Assembly (NCBI GenBank): GCA_028293765.1
Contig: JAQGOG010000105.1
Coordinates: forward strand, 1 to 36,611
Direction: 5' to 3'
Length of the DNA: 36,611 bases
Source of the DNA: Gammaproteobacteria bacterium
GTDB taxonomy: Bacteria > Pseudomonadota > Gammaproteobacteria > Steroidobacterales > Steroidobacteraceae
In this document: positions 1 through 8,546 of the stretch, piece by piece
Layout: every line of letters starts with the position of its first letter
How positions within the stretch are numbered: position 1 is the stretch's first letter
Notes under the pieces: generated by a model
Told to the model about the DNA's origin: nothing
Seen by the model: only the letters and a program-made list of their open reading frames with translations
Database searches by the model: none
Made by a program: the position numbers and the translations under genes

Positions 1-152
1 GGGCGCCGCGCGCCGATTTCTTTTGGGGCGGCGGCCCGCAGGCAGCGGAGGCGGCGGGCAAGATGCGGCAGCAGGGGAGCTTGTGGCTGCTCTGGCCGAG
101 GAATACGCCGCTCCCGGCGAGCAGCCCGCTGGGGTTAAAAGCGCCGCAATAG
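1..152 (+). CDS. mltA: Membrane-bound lytic murein transglycosylase A, C-terminal end (partial)
   Basis: An open frame enters from the left edge (first full codon at position 3) and stops at TAG 150-152. It encodes about 49 residues that begin APRADFFWGGGPQAAEAAGK and continue with MRQQGSLWLLWPRN. This matches the C-terminal end of the MltA/3D-domain family as I remember it: a DxFWG segment, an alanine-rich helix with AGxM, then a G-x-LWxLxP strand. MltA is an outer-membrane lipoprotein that cleaves murein glycan strands between MurNAc and GlcNAc to form 1,6-anhydromuropeptides. The catalytic aspartate DxD segment of the 3D fold would lie mainly upstream or at the edge, so activity cannot be judged here. 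The gene converges on the SDR gene at 295-1053. The call rests on a short tail. Confidence 0.7.
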   Translation, partial: APRADFFWGGGPQAAEAAGKMRQQGSLWLLWPRNTPLPASSPLGLKAPQ

Positions 153-294
153 CCCCTGGTACGCAGTCAGTCGCATCTGCGTTGCCGGCGTCACGGCGAC
201 TCCCGCGTTGCCGGCAAACTGGATCGGTACGGAGACATCGGTAACGCCCGCATTTCTGAGTACCGCAATCGGCCAGGAAATAGTCTTTAACGAC

Positions 295-1053
295 TCATCG
301 CACATACGAAGCGGCGTTGAGATCGATCGTCGAACCGGTGGCATGGTCGGCGAGACCACTCAGGAGGAAGGCGACGGTCGGGGCGATGTCGTCGGGCTCG
401 GTGAGGCGATTGAGCGCGATGTCGCTCGTGGCGTAATCCTCGCCATATTGGTCAATGAAGTCCTGCGCCATGTCGGTACGGGTGAAACCGGGCGCAACGA
501 TGAAGGCCTTGATCCCTGCTTTGCCGAAGCCGCGCGCAATCGAACGGGTGAGGGCGACCATTCCCCCTTTCGACGCCGCGTAAGCCAGGTAATCCGGCTG
601 GTCACCGCGGAAGGCCGCGCGTGACGCGATGTTTACGATCCGGCCGCCACCATGTTTTTGAAAATGAGCGATGGCCGCGCGGCTCAACAGTCCGGTCGCT
701 GTCAGGTTAACCGCCATGGTGCGATTCCAGTCGGCGAGCCAATCGCTCGTCGCAGTTGAAAGCGCAGACTGCACGGCGATGCCGGCGTTGTTGACCAATG
801 CATGGATCACGCCGTAGCTGCTCTCCAGAGCAGCCCAGAGCGACGCGCAGGCATCGGGTTCGGCAAGGTCGGCGCCAAATGCTCGCGCGCCGTTGCCGAT
901 TTCCCTGGCCAGGGCTTCCGCGGAGTCTCGACCCTGTCCGTAGTGAATGGCGACACGCGCTCCTGACGTTCCGAGTCTGCGTGCGATGGCCGCACCGATA
1001 CCACGACTCGCGCCGGTGACGAGCACGGTCTGCCCGGAAAAGTTGATTTCCAA
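295..1053 (-). CDS. SDR-family 3-oxoacyl-ACP reductase-like oxidoreductase
   Basis: A 252-residue classical short-chain dehydrogenase/reductase, likely cytoplasmic and NAD(P)H dependent. The Rossmann nucleotide motif TGASRGIG lies at about residues 13-20. The NNAG motif, a catalytic serine in NIASRAAF and the YxxxK pair in YAASKGG all follow in the usual order. Substrate is unknown; the sequence is FabG-like, but the gene does not sit in a fatty-acid cluster. The open frame runs back to 1182, but the best start is TTG at 1053: an AGGAG at 1062-1066 lies 8 bases upstream, the protein then begins MEINFSGQ just before the first beta strand, and the length becomes typical of the family. The longer version would add 43 residues of low-quality arginine-rich sequence. 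Confidence 0.88.
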   Translation of the reverse strand: MEINFSGQTVLVTGASRGIGAAIARRLGTSGARVAIHYGQGRDSAEALAREIGNGARAFGADLAEPDACASLWAALESSYGVIHALVNNAGIAVQSALSTATSDWLADWNRTMAVNLTATGLLSRAAIAHFQKHGGGRIVNIASRAAFRGDQPDYLAYAASKGGMVALTRSIARGFGKAGIKAFIVAPGFTRTDMAQDFIDQYGEDYATSDIALNRLTEPDDIAPTVAFLLSGLADHATGSTIDLNAASYVR

Positions 1054-1207
1054 AATAAAGGCTCCTGTGTAGCGGGCAAGTCGGGGCGTGGGCCTTGCTT
1101 GCAGAGCCTCAATATTGTCGCACCGGCGGCGGCGGGGATAGTCCTCCGCGCAGGGGGAGCCGCCCGAATAGCGGGTTGCCACCGTAACGCACGAGCACGA
1201 CTACTTT

Positions 1208-1795
1208 TTAGGGGATATCCGCCTTCCCGCGGGTACCGGGCAGCATCCTCCGCAATACTCCATCGCGGAGGATGAAGTGATGAACGATTGCCGCCAGTGC
1301 GTGTGCGCCGGCGAGGATCACCAGCGCATTCGCAAACGTCTTGTGGAGATCTTCGATGGCCGGCTTCAGTTGAGGATTGCCCGGGTAGAGTTTCGGAATT
1401 CCGAACAGGCCGAAGATGGAGTCGCCACGCGCCCAGGCGTTCGAGAGTCCTAGCAGGATGACTGATGCAAGTCCCGCATAGAGCGCAAAGTGCACGATCC
1501 TGGCGAAGTAACCCACAACGCCGTCGTTCGCCGGCGGTAGGCGTCGGCCCGAACGGCTCCGCCAGACGATGCGCATCAGCAGAACGACCCCGAGCAGCAC
1601 GCCCAAGACGATGTGCGTAGAGCGCACGGCGATCCTCGGCGCTCCCTTAGGGAACAAGTCGATAACCTGGGCGATGCCCCAGAGCAGACCCACGAGGACG
1701 GCCGTTATCCAGTGCAACTGGATCGTCCGGCGGTCATAGGAAACTTCCGGCGCAGGGGTCTCAGCAACCGTTTCCACGGAGAATTCGCTCTTCAT
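1208..1795 (-). CDS. Cytochrome b561 family membrane protein
   Basis: A 195-residue integral membrane protein of the bacterial (CybB-type) cytochrome b561 family, a di-heme electron carrier thought to pass electrons between quinol and other acceptors, including superoxide. Four hydrophobic segments are visible (about residues 30-47, 60-77, 100-117 and 153-172). Candidate heme-ligand histidines fall where the family has them: H28 in QLHW near helix 1, H61 in RSTH at helix 2, and H151 and H165 around helix 4. The N-terminal 25 residues are acidic and cytoplasmic. AGGA 8 bases upstream supports the ATG at 1795. It is divergent from the propeller gene at 2114 and lies 154 bases upstream of the SDR gene on the same strand, so co-transcription is possible but not shown. 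Confidence 0.88.
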   Translation of the reverse strand: MKSEFSVETVAETPAPEVSYDRRTIQLHWITAVLVGLLWGIAQVIDLFPKGAPRIAVRSTHIVLGVLLGVVLLMRIVWRSRSGRRLPPANDGVVGYFARIVHFALYAGLASVILLGLSNAWARGDSIFGLFGIPKLYPGNPQLKPAIEDLHKTFANALVILAGAHALAAIVHHFILRDGVLRRMLPGTRGKADIP

Positions 1796-2113
1796 TCAGG
1801 CGGTCCTGCCGACGGCTTCCATCAGCCGCCACCAGCTTTCCAGCCAGGAGAATCCGCGCGGCACGCTGCTCGTGCCCGTACCGTCCGCAGCCTTGGAGTG
1901 CCCCTCAATTCTGCTCATCGTGGTTTCCCCCCGCCATCTTCAACCATGGCCGATCGTGGCCAATCCTGGCCAAGCATGCCAGAAATCGAACGTCGACGTA
2001 ATTCAGGTTGGTTTAAGGTTCGTGCGCCATACTGCCTGCGTGAGCGATGCGTCCGAGGGGGCGTCCAACCATGCTTACGTGTCCTCCACCGTTCGAGGTT
2101 GTGTGAATCCTAT
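1796..2113. other. Divergent intergenic region, no gene seen
   Basis: A 318-base spacer between the divergent cytochrome b561 and propeller genes. The plus-strand frame of the propeller gene stays open through here back to 1613, but that part reads as arginine- and proline-rich sequence and overlaps the cytochrome gene antisense, so I do not count it as coding. Both genes must have their promoters here, but I found no convincing -35/-10 pair or inverted repeat. Confidence 0.5.
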
Positions 2114-3094
2114 ATGAAACCTGCAAATCAATTTCTGACAGCTTGCGCGGCTTTGTATTCGGTGTCCGCTCTAGCGGCGGGCGAACAGGCCGTGCCTCTG
2201 AGTCCCGGCGCGTCAATCGAGATACCTGGCTCAAAAGGTAAATTCGACTTTCTACGCGTCGACGCGCAACGCCATCGCCTGCTGGCCGCGCACGAGAATG
2301 ACGGGACCGCCGACTATTTTGACCTCCAGAAGAGCACCCTCATCACGCGCGTCAAAGTGGGTGGCGCGGTCGACACCGCGGTGGATGCGGATTCGAAGTA
2401 CTACTACGTGAGCGTGCAGGAAGACAAGCGCGTCGCTGTGCTCGATGCGCAGACACTCAAGGAAGTCAAATCCATCAAAGTTGACGGCCCGACGGATGCG
2501 CTCATCTTCGAGCCGAAGAACCACATGATCTATGTGACCCACGATGAGGGAGCGAATGTCTGGGTCATCGATCCGACGGCGGGGAAGGTTGTGGCATCTA
2601 TCGCGGTGCCCGGCGTTCCGGAGTTCATGGTCTACGATGAAAGCACCGACCGGATTTATCTGAATATCAAGAGTGCCGACAAGGTGGCCGTCATCGATCC
2701 GGCCACCAACAAGACGGTTGCCGAATGGGGGACCGCGCCCGCGAGCCAGCCGCATGGTTTGGCTCTCGACACCGCCAATCATCGTTTGTTCTCGGCCGGT
2801 GGTAACGGCAAGCTGTCGGTCATCGACACGACGAGCGGCAAGGTTACAGGCTCGGTTGACATCGTGGCGAAGGTGGATCAGATCGCTTTTGATCCGGTGA
2901 AGCATTTCGTTTACTGCGCCGGGGCCGACAAGATGTCGGTCGTCAGCACAGCCGGTGCTTCCGTTGTGACTGTTGGCGAGCTGAGCACCGCGGCAACGGC
3001 GAAGAACGTGGCCGTCGATCCGCAGACCCACGCCGTGTGGACGACTTACACGGACGGCAAGAGCTCGTTTGCGCGATCGTGGCTGCCGAAGTAA
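2114..3094 (+). CDS. Secreted YncE-like beta-propeller (YVTN repeat) protein
   Basis: A 326-residue predicted periplasmic protein. It starts with a signal peptide (MKPANQF, then a hydrophobic stretch ending SALAAG, cleavage near residue 22). The mature part is a run of 40-45-residue propeller blades with recurring segments of the type VAVLDAQTLKEVKSIKVDG, VWVIDPTAGKVVASIAVPG, VAVIDPATNKTVAEW and LSVIDTTSGKVTGSVDI, as in YncE and YVTN/NHL-type seven-bladed propellers. No enzymatic motif is visible, and members of this family are poorly understood binding proteins. ATG 2114 was chosen over upstream starts because only this start gives a clean signal peptide; it lacks a good Shine-Dalgarno sequence (GAGG lies 15 bases away). 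A strong hairpin follows 16 bases after the stop codon. Confidence 0.85.
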   Translation: MKPANQFLTACAALYSVSALAAGEQAVPLSPGASIEIPGSKGKFDFLRVDAQRHRLLAAHENDGTADYFDLQKSTLITRVKVGGAVDTAVDADSKYYYVSVQEDKRVAVLDAQTLKEVKSIKVDGPTDALIFEPKNHMIYVTHDEGANVWVIDPTAGKVVASIAVPGVPEFMVYDESTDRIYLNIKSADKVAVIDPATNKTVAEWGTAPASQPHGLALDTANHRLFSAGGNGKLSVIDTTSGKVTGSVDIVAKVDQIAFDPVKHFVYCAGADKMSVVSTAGASVVTVGELSTAATAKNVAVDPQTHAVWTTYTDGKSSFARSWLPK

Positions 3095-3110
3095 TGCAAC
3101 TTTGACAGGG

Positions 3111-3151
3111 AGGCCCCGTTTGCAGGCGCACAGCGCCTGAATTCGGGGTCT
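3111..3151 (+). terminator. Long hairpin after the propeller gene, probable terminator
   Basis: A two-part hairpin: outer arms AGGCCCCG (3111-3118) and CGGGGTCT (3144-3151, one G-U pair), and inner arms CAGGCGC (3123-3129) and GCGCCTG (3133-3139) around an ACA loop. It begins 16 bases after the stop of the propeller gene. The downstream bases are only mildly T-rich, so it may be a weak or bidirectional terminator. Confidence 0.55.
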
Positions 3152-3153
3152 TC

Positions 3154-3560
3154 GTGTTTCCCAAGACGAAGCCCGTTCTGAAACGGCTGCAACGCAAGTT
3201 CCAAGCCCTCGAACGCGAGGTGCCACTGTTTGGAAAACTGCGCGAGGCAGTCACCTACGCGAATCGGCGAAACTTGCGGCAGCTACCAACAGGACCGCAA
3301 CCGATCTCCTGCCACACGACTTCGCGCGACTACAACAGCACGATGTCAGCGCGCGGGTGCCGCGGGCAAAGCCGTGACGCTAGCCGCAGCGCTGCCTGCA
3401 CACCCGCGGGTGTGATCCCCGGACGCTGTGCTGCGGGAAACGGGAGGAATTCGAGCCGTTTGTGAGCCGGGCGCTCATCGAGGCCGCACGGCGCTGGTAT
3501 CGACAGGGCAGCGCTGATGGTCTTACCCTGCAGCAGGCCCTCGGCCGATCAGCCCGGTAG
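3154..3560 (+). pseudogene. Frameshifted remnant of an unrecognised gene
   Basis: No single frame is open through this stretch, but segments that look like real protein follow each other in three frames. From 3154 (frame 1) the reading is FPKTKPVLKRLQRKFQALER then EVPLFGKLREAVTYANRRNLRQLP. From 3300 (frame 0) it is TDLLPHDFARLQQHDVSARV. Around 3347 (frame 2) it is QRAGAAGKAVTLAAALPAHP. From 3411 back in frame 0 it is CDPRTLCCGKREEFEPFVSR, continuing ALIEAARRWYRQGSADGLTL and ending at TAG 3558-3560. Joined, they would make a basic protein of about 130 residues, rich in charged helices. I do not recognise the family. The simplest reading is a gene broken by at least two or three small indels. 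Confidence 0.45.
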
Positions 3561-3610
3561 GATCCGGATGAGCGGCGAGGAGGCCATAGCCATCGGTCAG
3601 GAGTTCTGAA

Positions 3611-3727
3611 ATGGTCCAAATCGATACCGCTCGCCTACGCAAGCGCCTGCTGCGGCGCGCGCCAGGCGCCTCGCGTCTCGATTCGGCGACAGTATTGATT
3701 CGCAGGCTAGACGCGCCACCCCGATAG
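3611..3727 (+). CDS. Possible 38-residue basic small protein
   Basis: A short frame, ATG 3611 to TAG 3725-3727, preceded by CAGGAG at 3598-3603 with a 7-base spacer, which is a better ribosome site than many neighbours have. The product begins MVQIDTARLRKRLLRRAPGA and is strongly basic (nine arginines) with an amphipathic look. It ends 53 bases before the CheB-CheR-kinase gene, so it could be a leader or an upstream cistron. I do not recognise it, and a chance frame in GC-rich DNA is quite possible. Confidence 0.22.
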   Translation: MVQIDTARLRKRLLRRAPGASRLDSATVLIRRLDAPPR

Positions 3728-3780
3728 GTAAAGACTCCCTGAACAGCCCGCCAGGCGCGAGTGCCCCCATCAGGAGCCCC

Positions 3781-6700
3781 GTGACATTTCCCATCGTTGC
3801 CATCGGTGCCTCCGCAGGCGGTCTCGAGGCGCTCACCGAACTGCTGGCCGCGCTGCCCTCCAAGAGCGGGTTGGCCTATATCGCAGTTCAACACCTGGAC
3901 CCGGACCACGAGAGTCTGCTGGTAGAGATCCTGACGAAGAAGACGCCCCTGACAGTGCTTGCGGCGCAGGATGGTTTGGCGATCGAGCCGGACCACGTCT
4001 ACGTAATTCCACCGAATGCCACTCTCACGGTGGTGGATGGCCACCTTCGTGTGGTTCCCCGCGCGAGCGGGCTGCATCATCCGGCGGACATTCTGTTTAC
4101 CTCGCTGGCTGAAGAGCGGGCCGATTGTGCCATCGGGGTGGTGCTGTCGGGCGGGGATGGCGACGGCGCGCTGGGTATCCAAGCCATCAAGCAGGCCGGA
4201 GGCATCACCTTTGCCCAGGAGCCGAGCTCGGCGAAGTTTCCGAGCATGCCCAGGCATGCCATCGAAACCGGGTGCGTGGATTTCGTGCTGCGCCCGAAAC
4301 AGATCGCTCAGGAGCTCATGCGCCTCAGTCGTCATCCGTACCTGCGCGCGGTCCCAGCGTCGCCCCCGCCTCCCGGGGAGCCTGGGCAGGGGCCCAACGC
4401 GACAGAGGAAGAGGGCCTAAAGCGCATTTTTCGCCGACTGCGCAGCGTACACGGCGTGGATTTTGCGCACTACAAGCGCAGCACGCTGCGCCGCCGTCTC
4501 GAACGCCGAATGGCATTGCAAAAGACCGAGACGCTGGCCGACTACGTTGGGCTCATCGACACCGATGCCGCCGAGGCTGCCGCGCTCTATCAGGATTTCC
4601 TCATTCGAGTCACCACGTTTTTTCGCGATCCCGAATCCTTTGAAGGGCTCGCGCTGCGGGTCTTTCCGAGTCTGTGCGAGCGCCGCGCGCCCAAAACGCC
4701 CATCCGGATCTGGATTCCCGGCTGCGCCAGCGGCGAAGAGGTCTACTCGATCGCCATAACGCTCATGGAGTGCCTGCGCGATCGGCTCGCGCCGGCGCAG
4801 ATCCAGATCTTCGGCACCGATGTGAGTGAAGCGGCGATCGAAAAAGCGCGCGCGGGCATTTACCTCGACAGTATTGATCAGGAGGTCTCGAGCGAGCGCC
4901 TGGAACGCTTCTTCGCTAAAGAGAACGACCATTACCGCATCGCCAAAAGCATCCGCGATCTATGCATCTTCGCGCGGCATGATGTGACCCGCGATCCGGC
5001 GTTCTCCCGCCTGGACCTGGTGAGCTGCCGCAATCTGCTCATCTACCTCGACGCGGTCGCACAGCGTCGCGCCATGCAGGTCTTTCACTACGCACTGCGG
5101 CCCGGCGGCTTTCTGCTGCTCGGGCCCTCCGAGAGTGTCGGTCAGGCCTCGAACCTCTTCGAGCCCGCGGACCAGCATCATCGACTTTATTCGCGCAAGC
5201 CAGCCGTGCCGGGTGTTGGCCTGGATCTCGCGCAACCGGGCGGCCCCCCCTACAGTCGGCCCGGGGAGGCGGCACCCGGCGACTCCGCAATCCCACTGGA
5301 GGTGGATTCACTCCAGCGGGAGGCGGATCGGTTGCTGTTGGCGCGGTTCGCACCGGCGAGCCTCCTGGTCGATGAGGCGCTCAATATTCTGCAGTTCCGG
5401 GGGGAGACGGGCCCCTACCTCGAGCATGCCAGCGGTGCGCCGAGCCTGAACTTGCATCGCGTCGCACGTCCCGAGCTGCTGGTGGAGATTACACCGGCCA
5501 TCCAGGCGGCACGCGAGAGCGGCGCGCCGGTGCGCCGGGAGGGACTGCGGCTCGATGAGCGGCGGGACGTGGTCATCGAGGTGATCCCGCTCAAACGCTC
5601 GAGCACCGAGCGGGGCTATTTGATTTTGCTTGAGGACGCCTCGCGTGGGGGCAGCGCGCGCCGCGCGCAACAGCCGGCCGCGAGCGCGCTGCCCGAGTCG
5701 GAAAAGGACTCGCGCCTCGGACAATTGGAGCGTGAAACCGCCGCCATGCGCGCCTATTGGCAGGCCATCATGGAGGAAAACGAGGCGGTCAAAGAGGAGC
5801 TGAAGTCCGCGCACGAGGAAGTGCTCTCGGCCAATGAGGAGTTTCAGAGCACCAATGAAGAGCTTGAGACGGCGAAGGAAGAGCTGCAATCGGCGAACGA
5901 GGAGCTTACGACGACGAATGATGAGCTGCGCAATCGCAACCACGAGCTCGGCGGGCTCAACACCGAGGTCCATCAGGCGCGGGAGATCGCCGAGTACGCG
6001 CGCGATTTTGCCGACACGATCATAGAGACCGTTCTGGAGCCGTTGCTGGTACTGGACGGCAAACTCAAGATCGTGCGCGCCAACAGTGCCTTTTACGCCG
6101 ACTTCAACACCCGAGCGGAGGAGACCGAGGACCGCCTGCTCTACGACCTCGGAGACGGTCAGTGGAATATTCCGACGCTGCGCGCCGGCCTTGCCGGAGT
6201 GCTGATTCACAATGAGTCCTTCATCGACTTCGAGGTCGACCGCTCGTTCCCAGGCATTGGCGTGCGGACGATGCGTCTGAATGCCCGCAAGATCCGCGGC
6301 CATGAGGGGCGTCCAGAGATGATTTTGCTGGCGATGGCGGACGTCACCGCGCGCAAAGCCCGCGCGGACCGTCTGGCGCAAGACGTGCAACGCAAGGATG
6401 AGTTTCTCGCCATGCTGGCCCATGAGCTCAGAAACCCCCTGGCGCCGATCACGCACGCAGTGCAGCTGTTGCGACGGGGCGATAGCGCCGCCACCGCGCC
6501 GCAGCTGTACGATATGATCGAGCGGCAGACGCGCCGACTGGTTCGGCTCGTCGATGAGCTGCTGGACGTGGCGCGAATCAGCCGCGGCTTCATCGAGCTC
6601 AAGCGCGAACCGGTGGATCTCGGTTCCCTCGTTGAGCACACGGCGGCGGCGAGCCGCCTGCACATTGAGCAGCGCCAACAGGAGCTGTCGCTCACGCTGC

Positions 6701-7506
6701 CGGAAAACCCCGTGTGGATCGACGGCGATCCGGTTCGGTTGGAACAGATCGTCTCAAACCTGCTCGACAACGCTACGAAATACACGGCCTCCGGCGGCCG
6801 GATCGCGGTGAAACTGACGCAAGATCATGGCGAGGCCCTCTTGAGCGTGCGCGATAACGGCATCGGTCTCGCGCCGGACACGCGCGAAAGCATCTTCGAT
6901 CTGTTCTCACAGGTGGATCGGTCGCTTGCGCAATCAGGCGGCGGACTCGGCATTGGCCTCACGCTGGTACGCCGGGTGTTGGAACTGCACGGCGGGCGCA
7001 TCGAGGCGCGCAGCGGCGGGCTTGGTCAGGGAAGTGAATTTATCGTGCGGCTGCCGGTTCTGCACCCCTCTGCCGTCGCGCCGCGATTGGCGAGCGGTTC
7101 TGAAGCACAATCCAGAGATCCGAACGCGCGCACGCGCCGCGTGCTCATCATCGAAGATAACGTGGACGCCGCGGACGCGTTGGCGCTCGTCGTACGCTCG
7201 TTGGGCCACGAGATCGCGGTTGCTCGAGATGCACCGAACGCCCTTGCGCTGGCCGAGCGCTTCCGGCCAGACCTTGCGCTGGTGGATATCGGACTGCCGG
7301 GCATCGACGGGTACGAGTTGGCGCGGCGCTTGCGCGGAGAGCCTCGATACGCGCCGTTGTACCTCGTGGCGATGACCGGCTACGGACGCGAAGAAGATCG
7401 TAACGCGGCCCGCGCCGCGGGCTTTGATGTTCACCTTGTCAAACCTGCCGAGATCGAAGCTCTGCAGGCGCTCCTGGCGAATGGCACGGCGAAGCCAAGC
7501 GGTTGA
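3781..7506 (+). CDS. CheB-CheR-PAS-histidine kinase-receiver fusion protein
   Basis: A 1241-residue cytoplasmic signalling protein with five modules. Residues 1-180 are a CheB methylesterase domain with the Ser-His-Asp triad at S11 (GASAGG), H38 and D126; it lacks the usual N-terminal receiver. Residues about 210-470 are a CheR methyltransferase, with the arginine-rich N-lobe, VTTFFRDP and the SAM loop GCASGEE (314-320). A coiled coil at about 645-740 repeats the pattern ANEE/TNEELE. A PAS-like domain follows at 745-860. The kinase core has phospho-acceptor H881 (HELRNP), N-box NLLDNATK, G1 DNGIGL and G2 GGGLGIGL. A receiver ends the protein, with acidic pocket E1125/D1126, phosphorylation site D1169, T1199 and K1221. 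GTG 3781 follows AGGAG with a short 4-base gap and lies directly before the first CheB strand. No chemoreceptor or other che gene is nearby, so its partner is unknown. Confidence 0.93.
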   Translation: MTFPIVAIGASAGGLEALTELLAALPSKSGLAYIAVQHLDPDHESLLVEILTKKTPLTVLAAQDGLAIEPDHVYVIPPNATLTVVDGHLRVVPRASGLHHPADILFTSLAEERADCAIGVVLSGGDGDGALGIQAIKQAGGITFAQEPSSAKFPSMPRHAIETGCVDFVLRPKQIAQELMRLSRHPYLRAVPASPPPPGEPGQGPNATEEEGLKRIFRRLRSVHGVDFAHYKRSTLRRRLERRMALQKTETLADYVGLIDTDAAEAAALYQDFLIRVTTFFRDPESFEGLALRVFPSLCERRAPKTPIRIWIPGCASGEEVYSIAITLMECLRDRLAPAQIQIFGTDVSEAAIEKARAGIYLDSIDQEVSSERLERFFAKENDHYRIAKSIRDLCIFARHDVTRDPAFSRLDLVSCRNLLIYLDAVAQRRAMQVFHYALRPGGFLLLGPSESVGQASNLFEPADQHHRLYSRKPAVPGVGLDLAQPGGPPYSRPGEAAPGDSAIPLEVDSLQREADRLLLARFAPASLLVDEALNILQFRGETGPYLEHASGAPSLNLHRVARPELLVEITPAIQAARESGAPVRREGLRLDERRDVVIEVIPLKRSSTERGYLILLEDASRGGSARRAQQPAASALPESEKDSRLGQLERETAAMRAYWQAIMEENEAVKEELKSAHEEVLSANEEFQSTNEELETAKEELQSANEELTTTNDELRNRNHELGGLNTEVHQAREIAEYARDFADTIIETVLEPLLVLDGKLKIVRANSAFYADFNTRAEETEDRLLYDLGDGQWNIPTLRAGLAGVLIHNESFIDFEVDRSFPGIGVRTMRLNARKIRGHEGRPEMILLAMADVTARKARADRLAQDVQRKDEFLAMLAHELRNPLAPITHAVQLLRRGDSAATAPQLYDMIERQTRRLVRLVDELLDVARISRGFIELKREPVDLGSLVEHTAAASRLHIEQRQQELSLTLPENPVWIDGDPVRLEQIVSNLLDNATKYTASGGRIAVKLTQDHGEALLSVRDNGIGLAPDTRESIFDLFSQVDRSLAQSGGGLGIGLTLVRRVLELHGGRIEARSGGLGQGSEFIVRLPVLHPSAVAPRLASGSEAQSRDPNARTRRVLIIEDNVDAADALALVVRSLGHEIAVARDAPNALALAERFRPDLALVDIGLPGIDGYELARRLRGEPRYAPLYLVAMTGYGREEDRNAARAAGFDVHLVKPAEIEALQALLANGTAKPSG

Positions 7507-7508
7507 AC

Positions 7509-7525
7509 TCGCCTGCGCGAGGCGA
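7509..7525 (+). terminator. Small hairpin just after the fusion kinase gene
   Basis: Perfect arms TCGCCT (7509-7514) and AGGCGA (7520-7525) around GCGCG, starting 3 bases after the stop codon. No T-tract follows, so its role as terminator is uncertain. It lies between two convergent genes. Confidence 0.3.
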
Positions 7526-7634
7526 CCGTCCTTAGGTTCTGTCGCTCGTGATCACCCTGCCCCTGCCGGTCGGCAACACTCACCTCGGTACTCACTGCGA
7601 CGCGTTCCTGGCCTACCATTGACACCCTAGGCAC

Positions 7635-8330
7635 TTAAGCGGCGCCGAAGTCCTTTCTGAAATCCTCCAGCCTCCGCCTTTGTTGTCCGCCTGTGTCAAA
7701 GTTCGATGGATCGAGCCAGCCTTCGTAAGCTTTGCGAAGCGCCGGCCATTCTTCATCGATGATCGAAAACCAGGCCGTATCGCGATTGCCACCCTTGAAA
7801 ACCATGTGCTGACGAAACACACCTTCGGCTTTGAAACCAAAGCGTAGCGCGGCACGCTTTGAGGGCTCATTCAGATTGTGGCATTTCCATTCATAACGGC
7901 GATACCCAAGCTCGTCGAACGCGTAGCGTGCGAACAGGAACTGCGCCTCGGTTGCGGCCGGCGTGCGCGCCACCCGCGGTCCCCAATAGATGGAGCCGAT
8001 TTCAATGACGCCAAATTGAGTGTCGATGCGCATCAATGCCTGGCGGCCCGCGATCTTGCCACTCGCCTTGTCGATGACTGCGAAGAACAGGGGATCGTTG
8101 CTCGACTGGGCTTTTTCGAGCCACGGCGCGAACGCATCACGACTCGTCGGCGGATATTCGAAGAGGTAGCGGAAGCGGGCATCTGCATCGATAGCCGTGG
8201 ACGCCTCGAATAGACCGTCGCCATGGCGCTCTGCCTCGAGCGGTTCGAGCCTCGCGTAGCGCCCGTCCAGAATTCGTCGCTCCGGAGCGGGGCGAGATTT
8301 CCAACCCGTCAGATCCTCAGTCACAGTCAT
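7635..8330 (-). CDS. GNAT-family N-acetyltransferase (RimJ/RimL-like)
   Basis: A 231-residue protein of the GNAT_3/RimJ-RimL type, which moves an acetyl group from acetyl-CoA to an amine of a protein N-terminus or small molecule. Visible family marks are LDGRYARLEPLEAERH near the N-terminus, the core strand IEIGSIYWGPRVARTPAATE, the helix AQFLFARYAFDELGYRRYEW, then CHNLNEPSKRAALRFGFKAEG, in which N, S and the GF pair are typical of CoA-binding motif B, and FRQHMVFKG. The substrate cannot be read from the sequence. ATG 8330 has GAGG only one base away, whereas GTG 8324 has the same GAGG at 7 bases, so the protein may really begin two codons later. Convergent with the fusion kinase. Confidence 0.88.
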   Translation of the reverse strand: MTVTEDLTGWKSRPAPERRILDGRYARLEPLEAERHGDGLFEASTAIDADARFRYLFEYPPTSRDAFAPWLEKAQSSNDPLFFAVIDKASGKIAGRQALMRIDTQFGVIEIGSIYWGPRVARTPAATEAQFLFARYAFDELGYRRYEWKCHNLNEPSKRAALRFGFKAEGVFRQHMVFKGGNRDTAWFSIIDEEWPALRKAYEGWLDPSNFDTGGQQRRRLEDFRKDFGAA

Positions 8331-8546
8331 ACCTCAACACGGCTCAGCCGAGACGTATTCTACAGCGCAGCGCAACGGGCATGGGATTCACGCTGTCAAG
8401 ATGCGGGGAACGAGGGGTTCTGGGTCGTCGTCAGCGAATCGTGACGGGACGCAACTCAGTGACGATTGGATTCAGCGGGGAGACCTGAGTCGGAGCTGGC
8501 AGCAGGGGCGCGGCCTTCAATCAGGCTGCATTTCCGGCGCCGCCGA

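Noticed and set aside
1613..2113. Upstream extension of the propeller gene
   Set aside because: The added sequence is Arg/Pro-rich, overlaps the cytochrome b561 gene antisense, and would bury the signal peptide inside the protein.
2252..3226. Long antisense frame of 324 codons under the propeller gene
   Set aside because: It mirrors the codon structure of a well-supported gene and has no recognisable domain.
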